Shown here piece by piece: positions 1 to 13,890 of a DNA stretch of 64,000 nt; position 1 is the first letter of the stretch, and each line of letters starts with the position of its first letter. Under the pieces are notes generated by a model, which saw nothing but the letters and a program-made list of their open reading frames with translations, was not told the DNA's origin and made no database searches. This DNA comes from Rhea pennata (Eukaryota > Chordata > Aves > Rheiformes > Rheidae). Location: contig NW_026907680.1 in assembly GCF_028389875.1 (NCBI RefSeq), positions 1,860,001 through 1,924,000 of the forward strand, written 5' to 3'. Made by a program: the position numbers and the translations under genes.

Positions 1-135
1 TATCACTTTTATTTTGAATTTTTATAGGCTGCAGTTAGTTCATCTTACTGCTCTTGTCAGATGACGTAACTGAGAACTCACTTCACTAAAGATTCATGGG
101 CTTGAGAAAGATATCATCTTTAAAAAAAGTATTTA

Positions 136-1907
<1,772 letters not shown>

Positions 1908-1918
1908 CACACCACGCC

Positions 1919-1938
1919 ACACACACACACACACACAC
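1919..1938. repeat. (CA)n microsatellite
   Basis: About ten uninterrupted AC dinucleotides at the left edge of the CpG island. Confidence 0.95.
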
Positions 1939-1949
1939 GCGGGCGCGCT

Positions 1950-2560
1950 TGTCACCCGCCGGCAGCCCGCCGCACTCCCAGGCCTCGCTGACAGGCCCTG
2001 AGCGCGCACGCCCCGGCTCCCCCGCAGCCAAACCCCGCCGACCACAAGCAGACTCGGCCCCGCAACGAGCAGGCGCCCCGGGAGGGCGGCGACACCGCCG
2101 CTCCGCTCCGCTCCGCCCCCGAGGGCGCCCAGGCCCCGCCCCAGGCCCAGGCTCCGCCCGCCGCCCCCACCGCAGCCGCCCTCACCGCAGCCGCCTCCAA
2201 AGATTGGTCGCGCGGACCCGTGACGTCACCGTAGGCAGTTCCGCGGGGGCGGGGACGCCGTTGCCAGGGGGACGCCGTTGCCAGGGGGACGCCGATCCCA
2301 GCCGGACGCCGTTGCCAGGGGGATGCCGTTGCCAGGGGGACGCTCGCGCAGCCGCCCCGGACGCCCCGGACGCCCCGGCCGATGGCGCCTGCCCGACCCG
2401 GCCGCAAGCGGCGCCAGGCGCCATGGCGGCCCCAGCGCGGCAGCCGCGACGCCCCCCGCACCCTGCTGCCCGCCTTGGCCGCCACCGGCCGTGCCCACAC
2501 CCGGCCGTACCCTTCCCCTGCTCGGCTCCCACTACGGCCGCGTGCGGGCACACCCCCCGG
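1950..2560 (-). promoter_or_regulatory. CpG island promoter of TMEM209 copy A
   Basis: A very CpG-rich stretch directly upstream (in minus-strand sense) of the TMEM209 coding exons. It holds a perfect CRE palindrome TGACGTCA at 2221-2228 and an inverted CCAAT box (ATTGG on the plus strand) at 2203-2207, in the order and spacing expected of a minus-strand promoter. GC boxes are frequent. The start site and the 5' UTR exon cannot be placed exactly. The 17-bp repeat array at 2253-2342 lies just upstream. Long ORFs across this island in several frames are a composition artefact. Confidence 0.75.
2253..2342. repeat. 17-bp minisatellite with GTTGCC cores next to a promoter
   Basis: About five head-to-tail copies of GGACGCCGTTGCCAGGG, one diverged (GATCCCAGCC in place of GTTGCCAGG). 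The core GTTGCCAGG resembles an RFX X-box half-site. It sits 25-120 bp upstream of the CRE in the TMEM209-A promoter. Confidence 0.85.
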
Positions 2561-2815
2561 CTGCCCCACGCCAGAGCCTGGCCAAATGTGTTGCTCCTGC
2601 CTGCAAACCTCACCACGAGGAGCAGGGAGGAATAAAAGCACCGCTGGCCGCTGAAAGGGAGCACAACGAGTTACAGCAGACCGCTCTGTGAGCGCGGGCC
2701 AGCGGACAACCTCAGCTGCTCCAAAACCCTTCCTGCCTTTGCCTCAGATCCCAAGCACCAACCTGAAAGTAAGAAAGCCTAAAAAAGGAGATTAACTACA
2801 AGCCTAGACCGCACA

Positions 2816-2960
2816 GTTATCGATAAACACAGTGTCTAACGCTTGGCCACTCTGTGCAGTGTGCTGTAGGTGACCCTGCTTGAGCAGGGGTGTTGGACGA
2901 GATGATCTCCAGAGGCCCCTTCCAACCTCCACCCTTCAATGATTCTGTGATGGGCGCTTT
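2816..2960 (+). mobile_element. CR1 LINE 3' end
   Basis: Contains the diagnostic CR1 tail: GGTGACCCTGCTTGAGCAGG, GATGATCTCCAGAGGCCCC, TTCCAACCT and a terminal ATTCTGTGAT repeat. A longer copy of the same insertion is at 45222-45612 in inverted orientation, so it predates the duplication of the surrounding block. It also marks the left edge of the duplicated cluster next to TMEM209-A. Confidence 0.9.
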
Positions 2961-3998
2961 CTCTCGCTTTTTCTCCTGCTGTGGGGGGAATGGAAAATGC
3001 GTGGAGGACAAAGAGGCTAGAAGCTGGTCTGCGGTGCGAATCCTTACCGAGGCTTGTCAGTCTGCAGAGAGAAGGGGACTCAATCCTCATGTAGTGCTGA
3101 TGAAAGTCTCCCTGAGCAGGCTCTCAAGCAAAGCTCCTGCATTTGCAGATGCGCACGCACCAGATGGAACGATGAAGCCTGGTCCTCCAGAATCGCCATT
3201 GCTAGTGAGGGGCCGCAGGCTTTGCCCTGACTTGGGCTTGCTGGAGTGTCAAGGTGGAGCAGAGTGGCACTTGGAGGAGGCTCTCCTTCAGCAGCTTAAA
3301 GGCCTGCCAGCTTTCCTGAGCTCCTTTGCCCTTCTGAGCTGCCTCCCCTGGCGTCCCCCTAGCAGGTCTCTGCCAGAAGGGGAAGCCTGCTCGCCTCAAG
3401 GCCAGCTCTGGGCTCTGCTGCTCTCCTTCCTACCTGCCCTCGGTCTCTGCAACTCCACTAGTTCCCGGGTGCTACAGCCCAGGTGGCAATGGATGCTGCT
3501 GGCACCAAGCCTCCGGGGTGGCCGCTTCCCCTTCTGGCCCTGGGCACCCGCCTTCTTCCCCTCACACCTGCAAAAGCCCAGCACTCAAGGGCACCCAAGA
3601 CACACACAAGAGCTGGCAGTTCCCTCCCACCACGCAGCCAGCACTGGGCCCCAGCAAGGGGGGCCCAGGCTCAAGCACTTCCTCCCCTCAGAGGTGTACA
3701 GCAGCTTTTTCCTCCTCTCCCCACAGGCCCCCTGGCCCCAGGACATGCGTTGGCCGTGGCACGGCCCTCTCCACGCCTCTCCCCGGCACCAACAAGACGC
3801 AGCACACCCCTAGGCCACAGCCACCACAGCTGCAGCCAAAGAGCTACAGCATGACCGCGGCAGAGAGCTGCCCTGGCAGCAGCCCCCAAGCCCTGACTCC
3901 TCAGCTCTGCTTTTCAGGCCTCTCCAAAGTTCCCATGCTGCAAACGCATGAGCTCACTGCACACCCAGCCAAGAGCCACCCGACTTGGGGCAGTTGGT
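2961..3998. other. Duplicated 3' flank of a CCDC81-like gene (copy I)
   Basis: This about 1 kb is the inverted counterpart of 44184-45221, the sequence downstream of the intact CCDC81-like gene; part of it recurs at 18134-18755. ORFs of 120-330 codons are found here and in the copies but in several overlapping frames and without a recognisable domain. I see no gene in it. Confidence 0.6.
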
Positions 3999-6900
3999 TT
4001 AATTCAGCTTCAGAGAACTTCCTGGGTGCTCGCGTGGCTCACAAGTAGTGGTGGTGCTGCTGCTGCTGCTCCTGCTGCTACTTGGCTGTGTCTCTGCACA
4101 CAGCTCTTCTAACCCCTGGGAAGAAGGTAGAAATGAACAGGCTGTGTTCTGCCCCACTAGAAAGGCTGAGAAAGTCTGCAGAGTAGTGCAGGCTAGTGTT
4201 CGCTGATGGTTTTGCTATATTGACTGTCATGGGACTTGAGACCTTGTTTGGACACTGCTAATCTGTTGTGAACCAAGACTGGGGGGTACCTGTGTCCAGT
4301 ATTCAGCAGTCAAGGAGAGCTTTGCAAAGGGGCACACCAACACTGGAAGCATCCCTTTGCGCTCAGCTACTCAGATTTTGCAGGTGCCACTGTTGGAGGC
4401 CATTCTCAGCACTCAACAGCTGCCCCCTTGGCTGGAAGGCAAGGCTGAGCCCAGGCCAGCCCTGTGGCTTGCTCATGGGGCAATGGGGTTGCAACTTGTC
4501 TCTCTCGCTCGGCCTCAGAGCCCTCCTGCTTCTCTCCTCCCCTACTCCCTCAACCCTGCTCCCATTTGCAGAAACAGCCCTTCAGCTCCACAGCAGTGCT
4601 GGGCTTTTGCTGGGGGCTGCGGAGAGGGACTTAGTGACAGGCTTTAAGCCACATCAAGCCCATGTCAGGAAAAGTCACAGCACGCTCTAGGCAGCACAGT
4701 GGCTCCAGGATTACAAGTGGCACCCCTTGCTGCCTCACTGCCCCTCAGTTCTGCCAGGCTTCTCCTGGAGCTGCCACATACCTGCCCTGTCTTGCAAGGC
4801 CCCTCTTGACTGTCCAGTCCTTCCTCCTCTTCCTCTAGGCAGGAGAAGTAGACCTTCAGGGTCACTTGCTTGTCTTCTCCCAGCTGGTATTGGACGATCT
4901 TTTGAATACTGGGCTTTTCTTCAGCCAGATTCTCAGCACCCTCCTGCACCTGCAAGACAACTCCACACTGTGCAATGTGCCCCACTTCCAAGTCCACTCC
5001 GCTGCTCTCCACATGTTTCTCATCAGCATCTGGAGACTGCAGGACCTCGGCAATCACCAGGCCCCTGGCTCTGGCTTGGCCTGGGCCCCCCGCCGGACAA
5101 CGGCTGCTGCAGGCAGGGACTCTGCAGCCCCAGCTGCAGAAGAGCAAGGGGCTCCACAACATTCCCCAGCTACATCACAGCCTGAGCAGGGTTCCCTGCC
5201 TTTCCCATGGGATCAGTCTCCGATGTCTCCTGCTGCCAAATAAATTGTGGAGGGCATTGTCACTTCCAGGAGCAGCAAGTGCGGGCTTCAACATGGTGGT
5301 TTTCTTGAAGGGAAGGTTACTTACACTCTCCTTTGAACCTTGTTTTGAACCTTCCTGTCAGCATCCTTTTGCCCCAAAGGAAAGCTGAACAAGGCTGAAT
5401 ATCCCTTTCTTGTTTGCACCAAGCATCTCAATAATCACGCAGCTAAGCAGAAACTGCCCATCTTCTATCACAGAAAGAACCAGAAATTCCACTGCCACCA
5501 GAAAGAGGACCCCAGTGGCTCTACAGGCGTGTTCATGGAGAGTGCAGCACTGAGAGATGCATTGTAAAACTAGAGCACCGCCTTTGAACTCAAAGCCCTG
5601 GACAAAGTCAGCCAGGGCTCAAAGAAGGGCACTGGAAGGGCTCTTGTACAACCAGCAACCACAGGACAATGCATTTGCAGAATGCAGGCTAGCACAAGAA
5701 GGACCCCAGTCAGGAACACTTACCACTCCTGTGTTCTGATGGCCTACATTCACAGGCTGTGTAGCACGTACCCTAGCTTCTGGACGTGGTTTCTTTCCAC
5801 CTGCTGCTGCATTCTGTGCAGAGCACTGTGAGGAGACTGGGAATGGACTGCAAATATACACACGGGGAGGTGGTATGAGCACAGGGGGAGTAGGATCTCC
5901 ACTCCCCCCTCACAAGCTGGGCACCTGCTTCTGCAGCAGAAGGCAGTGCTGCAGCAGAAGCACAGGGGTTCCACTGACTGCAGGTACATCAACAGCTGTG
6001 AAGACTACCCCCAAATAAAACACTCAGGGCTGCACATCATGCCCGAAAGAGAGCTCTAAGCTCGCCCACAGCATGACTTTCTCTCCATGCAGTGAGGATA
6101 GAAGCAGGGTCAGCTACAGGACAGGCTCCAACTCATACCACTACCCCTGTCCTGCCACATGCATTAGCCACTGCTCCATGGCCCCAAAGACTCTGTGTTC
6201 AGGGATGGGCAATGGATGGTTGCTGGGCTCCCAGTGTCAAAGAAGGAGAAAGGCATCAAGGCAGTCAAGCACAAAGCTCTGAGCAGGTGGGAGCCAGCAC
6301 AGAGCTCTGAAGAACCCTTCCCCACAGACAGAGCCCATATGAAGGCGGAGCATGCGTACAGGTCACTGGGACTCAGCCGCTGGGAAGCCTTGCTCCCAAA
6401 GCACTTTCAGAGCAGCCTGCCCCAGCCCTGGCAATGCAGCCCTAACCAACCTGTGCTGGGTGGCTGCTCCCTTCATCAGGCAGGGGGGAAAGAAGCAAGG
6501 CAAAGTACTCACGTTGGAAAAATACTTGGAAGAGGAGTAGAGGACAAAAAAGGAGCCGCTCTAGTGGCTGTGAACATTGATTCCCTCATCACCTTCATCT
6601 GCAAAGGTGAGAAAAAGAGGTGAGATGCTGCCAAGGAAAGGATCTTGCTGCTCACAAGGGCAGCCCATGTTTCCATGCTTCAGAGAAGAAGCTGCCTCTC
6701 AGAATTGCAGAAACAACCCTTGCTCTTGCTCTGCAGCCCCTCCATTCTACACAACAACAGCTGTGGGGGAATAGGGGAGAATGGCTAAAAGCTCTGGCAG
6801 GCTTTTGTCGAGGGCAAGAGTCGAGAGTCTGAGTTAAGAGAGCAGTTCCTGCCTATAGAGAATTCAAGGGAGGGAAGCCCAGGGGAAGGCAGCTCACTAA

Positions 6901-7508
6901 ACTCTAGGGAAATGTGTCGGTCAGCCTGCTAGGGAGGATGAGAGAGAGCAGTGGGGGCTGCAATACATCTGTTTTACCAGGAGGAAACGTTTTTCTCAGT
7001 CCCTGCGCTCATCCTTTCCCTAAACCTTCCTGTCAGCACCCTTTTGCTCTGAAAGGCAGTTGAGCAAGGCTGAACATCCCTTTCTTGTTCAGACCAAGCA
7101 TCTGAATAATCACACAGCTGAGCAAAAACTCTCCATCTAGTATTACAGAAAGGCTCAGTGCTTCCATGGCCACCAGAAAGAGCAGTGTGTTCATGGAGAG
7201 TGCAGGAGTTACAGATATATTGTAAAACTAGTGCACAAGTGGCATTTCTGAAAGCAAAGCCCCAGGGAAAGTCCGACAAGGCTAAGCAGAACCCATGGGA
7301 AGGGCCCTTCTACAGCCAGTGCCCAGAGCACAATGCTTTGGCAGAAAGCAAGCTGGCAAAAGAAGGACCTCCATCAGGAGCACCTACCTCTGTTGACTTC
7401 TGATGGCCATGTACAGGTCACGCAGCTGCTGTTCGAGCTTCTGGCATTTGCGTCCTCCTGCCCAGTAATTCCTTCTTCGCAGAATGTGAGTGAATTCCTG
7501 GAAGCATG
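3999..7508 (-). pseudogene. CCDC81-like copy I, partial gene without HU-domain exons
   Basis: Minus-strand exons homologous to those of the gene at 31632-44183: 7508-7388 (121 nt), 6598-6513 (86 nt, starts ATGAAGG, CCAAC then GTGAGT), 5847-5724 (124 nt), 5075-4782 (294 nt) and a last exon 4115-3999 ending in TAA. The 294-nt exon encodes an acidic segment with VDLEVGHIAQCG and EEEEEGLD and is almost identical to the intact copy. The last exon has lost nearly all of the Ser/Gly array: 38 residues against about 353, keeping the C-terminal CEPREHPGSSLKLN. Signs of decay: the AG acceptor of the 294-nt exon reads AA (5077-5076), and exon 7508-7388 hits a TGA in the frame used by the intact copy, although another frame of that exon is open and coiled-coil-like. 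The copy begins downstream of the exons for both HU domains. Probably a pseudogene, but a truncated expressed product cannot be excluded. Confidence 0.6.
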
Positions 7509-8861
7509 CTGCAAATACACACCGCGGGGATGTGTGCCACAGGACACTCAGGACTGCACAACATGCCCAAAAGAAAACTCGAGGAGCCCACAGTTGAGAC
7601 TTTTTCTCCAGGCACCAAGGAGAGCAGCAGCGTCAGCTCCAAGGACAGGCTCCAGGACACACCATTACCCACTGTCCTGAGCACTCCAGTAGCCACTGCT
7701 GTGTAGCCCCCAAGGACAAGCTTTCTTGGAAGCTTCAGAAATGGAACCGGGAATAACTGCTCCGTCCCTTGCAGTCCTTCTCTCTTCAGGCACTTATGTC
7801 CCTCCTTCCCATCCTCTTCAAAGAGCCCAAACAACCTGTCCTTGCCTCTAAGGGCTGCCTGAGCCAAGGGCACATCCTCTCGAGCCTGCTGCTCGCCACC
7901 CCTGACTGCTGCCTGGAAATGACCTTCCTTCCTCCTTGCTGCTGGCAGTCAAAGGAAGGGCATTGCCCAAGGGGAAACACCACAGCTTTGGGGAGATATT
8001 CACCCAAGGCACTCCTCCCCTCCAGCAGCATTCCTTGCAGCCCTCTCTTCCACCTCACTCCTCTCTACTAGGCTGCTCACCACAGCTCTACATGCCTGGA
8101 GACATTGTTGGCAAAGGATTCTGTGGCAGCAGGCACAGAGGCTCGCTCTCACCTGAAACAGGGCCCTCCTGCCTCTTCCAGGCCCTGCATGTATGTGCAC
8201 ACACATAGACTCCCCTTTGCATTCACATCCACCAACTCTGCACAAGTGTGTGTCATGCTTCAGTGACACACAGAGATGCCAGCCAGTGGGGTGTAGTCAC
8301 ACTCTGTTGGTGCCAGCCACCAGAGGGGACTTCAAAGGAAGAAAAGGGCTCCTAGCTCCCAAAATTCATCCACAACTCTGCAAACAGCCTCTGCTCCTTG
8401 GCCTTGCTGCCAGCAGGGCTCCGATTTCACTTTGACATACAAAGCTCGATCCTGTCCTGGCCACAAAAGACATCCTCCGCCTTTCCTCCTGCCTAACTGC
8501 ATACTCACAGGTCTGAGCAAACAACGCACACCCTGCGGCAAAGCTCACACCAACACCTCCCTCTTCACAAGGCTTGACAAGAGCATGCAGACTTTTCCTC
8601 AGCCTCCAAAATTGCCCTGAGACACCCAGCACTGCTCTCCGCAAATGAGCAGCATCCACATTTATTTCACCTACGCGCTAGGAGAAAAGGCCCTCCTCTT
8701 CCAAAAGGACCACTTACATTGACTTTCCCAAAGGTCTGGAAGCTGAAAGCAGAAGCAGCAGCGGAAAGAAGCCAAGAGCAGGCTCTGACAGGCACTTGCT
8801 CCGGGCTGCCCAGCCAGCAAGAGAGGCCTAGTCCTCATGGCAGAGTTTAAAAGGCATTCAG
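7509..8861. other. Intronic remainder of CCDC81-like copy I
   Basis: Inverted homologue of about 35730-36606 in the intact gene, that is, the intron after its seventh exon, with some extra sequence. The homology stops at about 8862, where the large inverted repeat begins. No coding exon is seen. Confidence 0.55.
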
Positions 8862-10964
8862 GCGGCACGGCTCCCTTCTGCCGGGCAGGGCGGCAGGGCT
8901 GTGTGAGCAGGGTGTGCGTGCAGCCAGGTGTGCCCAGGGCTGTGCCTGAGAGCAGTGTTCTGGGAGGTCAGGGTGCCCAGGGCCATGCCTCTGCCACCTG
9001 CGATGGTCAGCACTCAGCCCGCCTGGGCAACTGCCTGCAGGGCTGCGGGGAGAAGCCGCGGGGGGAAGGAGCAGCCCACAAAAGGGCAGGATCACAGTGC
9101 CCCAGAGTGGGGGCTGCGTGGGGCAAGGCTGCTCAGAGCTGCTGCTCAGCCCCAGGAGCTTGCCCGGAGGAAAGTCAAGGCAGGGACGACTCCACAGGGA
9201 AAGAGGTTTCCCCAGTGTTGGCTTTCTGTTCCACGCTGTTGTTTTGGGGGGAAGGGAAAAGGAGGTGCCAAGGCTGGAGAAGAGCTGGAGACTGGGGAGG
9301 CTGCTGAGGGGTCAGCAGGTCTGTGGGGAAGCTCAGAAAGTGCTTTTGCCCCTGCTCTGCCCATGCACAGCAGCAGCAGCAGCAGCTCTGCTGGCCCCAG
9401 GAGCCTTTGTGGAGCTGCTCCTTGGCACCTGCCAAGAGGTGCGTGCCCCGAAGCAGCGCCGTGCTGCTGGGAGGGATCTCTGGGGCACAGACAAGTGCCC
9501 CAGAAGTGGGTTGGGGTCTGTTGGCTAAGGCAGGCAATGGACGCAGGAGAGGGCATTTGGTGCTGACAGGAAAAGCTGCAGGCGGTGGAGCCATGGTGCG
9601 AGAAGGGGAGGAAGGTAGAGCAGAAGTGCGGTGGGAGGGAGAGTTAGGGAATTTAGCTCTCTTTCCCTCCAGTGCAGACGTTTTCTTCCCAGAAAACCCC
9701 ACATGGCCTCTGCCAGCCCGCAGAGCCTCTGCCCCACAGGCCCCAGGGCAGGCACTACCTTCTCTGCAGATAGACCTCTGGCTGAGGAGAGGGTCTGACT
9801 CCAACGAGATGTTACTCCAGCCTAGGCCTCTCTTGCAAAGGCTGGAGCAGCAGCAAGTACACGGAGGTTCTGCTTGCAGACTGCAGCTCACTAAGTGCTT
9901 GAGGCCAGTGTTGCGAGAGCTGCTGGTGCTTCAGCACAGTCTTTCTAGCACAGGCTGGAACAGCAGCAAGTAAATGCAGAACCGCAAAGAATGCAGTGAT
10001 TGCCCCAACAGGGTCTTCTTCCAGCAGCCTGGGGCCTGGGAGCTTCCTCAGCCAGACGCAGGAGCCACAAAGCCTTTGCCCGCTTGGTCCTTCCAGAAGC
10101 ACACCCCCACCTTGGGCTGAAAGCACACCGTCAACCTGTGGCAGGGTCACATGCGCCTCCTTGCTTGGCTTCTCTCTTCCTCTTCAAAGCACTTCTGCTG
10201 GGCTTCTTCTCACCTCTGCAGGGCAAGGAGATGTGGCTTTCAGCGACCTCTCTCTTGCCTCTCCTTCCTGACCAAGAGCTGTTAGCTCACAGCCTGCCCC
10301 GGTCTATGCAAAGTTCAGATGTGGTCATTTTCTCCCCAACAGGCCTCACTCCTCCTGCAGCAAATACCCTCTGGCACTTTATTGCCCAGCCATTCCCTGT
10401 GCTTTGGTCCTTCTGTAGCTCTTATTTGGGGAGCCTTTCAAGAAGAAAACAAGAACTCCCCGGCCTTGTCCCCTGCCACACTGAGATAACTGTGGCTCCT
10501 ACGGGCTCCATTTGCACAACCACCCAGGAAGAGTCTGCATAGGTATTGTCAGAGAAGGAAAGCTCCTCAGATCCACTGGAGATGTGGGCCTTCCACTTGT
10601 GTATGCAGTGTGCTTCCCAGGCTCCGACAAAGGAAAGGCAGACTTTATGCACCCTGAGAGCTTTTGGAGAGACAACACAGCAGGGCCAGCAAGCAGACGG
10701 GCTCTGCTGGACCTCCTACTTAAAAAGAAGGGAAGGCTGCATGCGGATATCAAGACTGGCAGCAACCTTGGCTGCAGTGGCCGTGAGAGTGTGGAGCTGA
10801 GGATCCTGAGAGGATGGAAGAGCACAAAATGTGGGATGCCAACACTAGACTGCAGCAGAGCAGACTTTGGCCTCTACAGGCAGCTGTCTAGGAGAACCCC
10901 ATGCCAGAGGCTCCCAGAAGTAAGAGGGAAATCAAAGAAAGCTTCTTTGGAGTCCCGGAGTTCC

Positions 10965-11492
10965 TCCTCCAGGCTGTGTCCAATTCTGGGCTCCACAACA
11001 CAAGAGAGACGTGGAGCTACCAGGTGGAGTCCTGCCCCAGAAGGGCTACTAAGATCAGGAAGGGAGTGGAGCATCTCTCCCACAGGGAACGGTGGAGAGA
11101 GCTGGCCCTGTTCAGCCTGGGGCAGAGAAGGCTGAGGGGGGGAATCTCAGCAATGTGTATAAGTATCTGCAGGGTGGGTGTCGAGAGGATGGGGCCAGAC
11201 TCTGTTCAGTGGAGCCCAGCGATAGGATGAGAGGCAACAGGCCAGAGTGAAACCCAGGAAGGTCCATCTGAAGACAAAGGAATAAGCCTTTTCCCTGGGA
11301 GGAGTGACAGAGCACTGGAACAGGTTGCCCAGAGAGGCTGTGGAGTCTCCATGCCTGGAGACAGTCAGAAGCCGTCTGGACAGGGTCCTAGGCAAGCTGC
11401 CCTAGGTGACCCTGCGTGAGCAGGGCAGGTGCACTAGAGGCTCTCCAGGTCCCTTCCAACCTCAAAGAGCTCTGTGATTCTGTGGTTCTGAG
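10965..11492 (+). mobile_element. CR1 LINE 3' fragment
   Basis: CR1 3' region in plus orientation, ending with TAGGTGACCCTGCGTGAGCA, CCCTTCCAACCTC and GTGATTCTGTGGTTCTG. It is absent from the mirror arm, so it was gained on the left or lost on the right after the inverted duplication. Confidence 0.85.
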
Positions 11493-12345
11493 AGCTGAGG
11501 CCAGGTCCTGCACAGGGCCGTGCAGGGAGAGCTCCTGTCATGCCAGGGCTGGCTGAGTCTTGCCATGGCCCTGGCATCACTGCAGCTTCTGCTCACATGC
11601 TGCGTGGGATGGAAAGCAGAGAGAGCCTTTGTGGAGGCTCTGTGCAGGTGTTTGGGCTGCTTGATGGCCTGGTCAGGTTGCTGTGTCCACCTGTAGATGA
11701 GGTTGAGGTGAGACTTCAGCCCAGGCTTAGCCCAGGTAGAGCAGGGCTGCAGCCTGGGTCATTGCAGGCTGCTCAGGTGCTGTCCTGCCACTGGGGCCAG
11801 GCGTGGATCCTTGTCTCTGGCACGCAGCCCTCCCCGGCGAGGCCCATGCACAGCACCCACAAGCGGGCAGTGCCAGGCCAGCGTGCACCTGACACCTTCA
11901 TGTTCACCATCAACCCAGCTGTCCCTGCCCTGCCTCGGGGCAGGGATCTCGCCCCAGGCACTGGGGCTGCAGCTCGGCCGCCTTCCCCTCAGCACGGTCA
12001 CACGGCAGCTCCTGGCCTGGCAGCAGCGCCGGCAGCAGCCGCTCTCCCAGCCCCCGGGGCTCCGCACGCTCCAGCTGGGGAAAGACGTGGCTGCGTTTGC
12101 AGAGCTCGCGGGGCTTTAGTCTCCTGGGGCTCCAGCCAGAGATGTCTGTTCCCGAGGTGCTGGAGCAGGTCAGGCTGCTTCCCGCGGCAGGAAGCCCAGC
12201 TGCAGCTGGCTCCAGCGCTGCGCCTGGCACAGCTGCATCCCAGCCCGGGGCAGGAGCTGCCAGCAGCGGCGGTCTCAGCCACAGGGGCCTCAGCTCTCCC
12301 TGCCTACCCGTAGGGCATAGACAGCAGGAAAGCATAGCACAGGCA
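11493..12345. other. GC-rich segment unique to the left arm
   Basis: About 850 bp with no counterpart in the right arm or in the third block. GC and CpG content rise at 11900-12300, and overlapping ORFs of 100-257 codons run in several frames on both strands, which is expected from composition. No domain or splice pattern is convincing. I see no assignable gene. Confidence 0.5.
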
Positions 12346-13890
12346 CGTTCTGTGAATATGATAGTGCTTGATGTTTGCCACAGCTCTTATTCATTGCTAA
12401 GCACGAGCAGTACTGACCGGGCCAGAAGGTGGGCTTTCTTGAAGAAAAGCCGAGCAGTCTTTAAGCACTGCCAGCCCCCTTGGACATCTTCAGATACTGC
12501 AGGCTCTTGTAGATGGAAATTCATCATTCAAAGGTCATTTCTCCAGAGACTAATTCAACCTCTTTCACAACAATTGCTCCTCTGCAGTCCCTGCTTTGGG
12601 ACAGGACTATTTCAAAGCAGCGAGCTCATCAGAGCAGTGCTTTTTGCTCCAGGATCTTTTGCTTGCCCAGCACTGAGCTGTTCTTCTACAGCTTTTGCCA
12701 GTTGCTGGAATGTCCACAAACCTATTGCCTAACGCTGGCATTTTTGAATGTCATCCCATGCAGTGTCATTTATTGGCCTCTGAGAATTTATCAGATCATG
12801 TGGGATGGAGGAAGACAGTGAGGGTCTTCGTGGTTGGTTTAAATACTCCTGTAGATGAGCTTTCCTGGAAGCAAGGCTGTTTCGACAGGGCAAGTTATGT
12901 GTGTGTGTTCTAAGCTGACCAACGGCGTAAGAAGATGTTGTCTCTGGGTTTAAACAAAATGTGTGGTGCATATCCAGTGGAATTTCCTTCACTCAAGAGC
13001 CCATTGAGTGATAATCAAACACAAAAAATCAAATGTCTTCCTCTGTATGGGCCCCTTTCATTTTGAGTTCCTCTGAGGGCTTTACATCTCTCTACATTTT
13101 TGCACCATCCACTCCCAAGTACTATTTATTTCCACAAACGTTTTGGGCTGTGTGTGCTGTAAAACTAACATTGGATCTTTTTCCCCTCTCCCAGGTGCAG
13201 GTGAAGTTGGAAGTGCATGTGTTGGCCTCCACACATCTACTGAAGGATCTGCAGCAAATGCAGATGTACCCCAGGACTCCACTTTCCAGGGCAATACAGA
13301 GGAATCGTGATATTCTGAGCAGAAAGGATGTGGCTTGCACAAAAGACTATGCAAAGCTGGTGAAAAATATTTGCTTTACACAGCACGGTAATTGTTTCCC
13401 ACTAAGCGGTCTGGCTGTGAGAAATCCTTGCTGCAGGCTGAACCTAAACTCCAAGGGATTTCAAAAGTTGCCAGGCACACTGCACTTCCCTCTAACAAGC
13501 CTGCAGGGATACGGAGCTTGTCTGGCACCGTAAAGTCCATGTCCCTTCTCGTGCGAGTAACCAACTGGCTAACCTTCTGCAGCTTGATGGAGCTGCCTAA
13601 GTATTTTGTATGGAAGCACATGTGTGGTCTTGCTCAAGTCAGGTGCTGCCTTTTAGCCACAGCAGTCCCTCTGCTCCCTTCCATTCTCGTCCTGCTACAG
13701 ACATGTAGCGTTTTCAGCGTTCTCTTAGCACTGAGCACATTGCTCTTGGATCTGTTCTGTGTCCCCTACTTCAGTCCTCATGCACTGGAAAACCCTGTAG
13801 TGAAGCCGAAAGCTTTCCGAGGGCTCAGCCGGCAGCGCTGGGCACTACAGATTGCTGCTGCTTCCGTGCGCCTCTGGAGGTGGCTGTAAA
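12346..13890. other. Triplicated block, copy 1 (unrecognised possible exons)
   Basis: Shared with 26340-28150 (inverted) and 47090-48930 (direct). All three copies keep an ORF segment following a pyrimidine-rich CAG acceptor (here about 13196) that begins VQVKLEVHVLAS, continues HLLKDLQQM and KLVKNICFTQHG, then meets GTAATGG. A possible next exon begins near 13584 with LMELPKYFVWKHMCGL. I do not recognise the protein. Three related copies staying open is weak evidence because they are recent duplicates. This copy lacks the CR1 found in the other two. Confidence 0.4.

Noticed and set aside
9175..9973. ORFs of 216-238 codons with a short glutamine run from a CAG microsatellite at about 9367-9385
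   Set aside because: Frames overlap on both strands, differ between the three duplicated copies and show no known domain.
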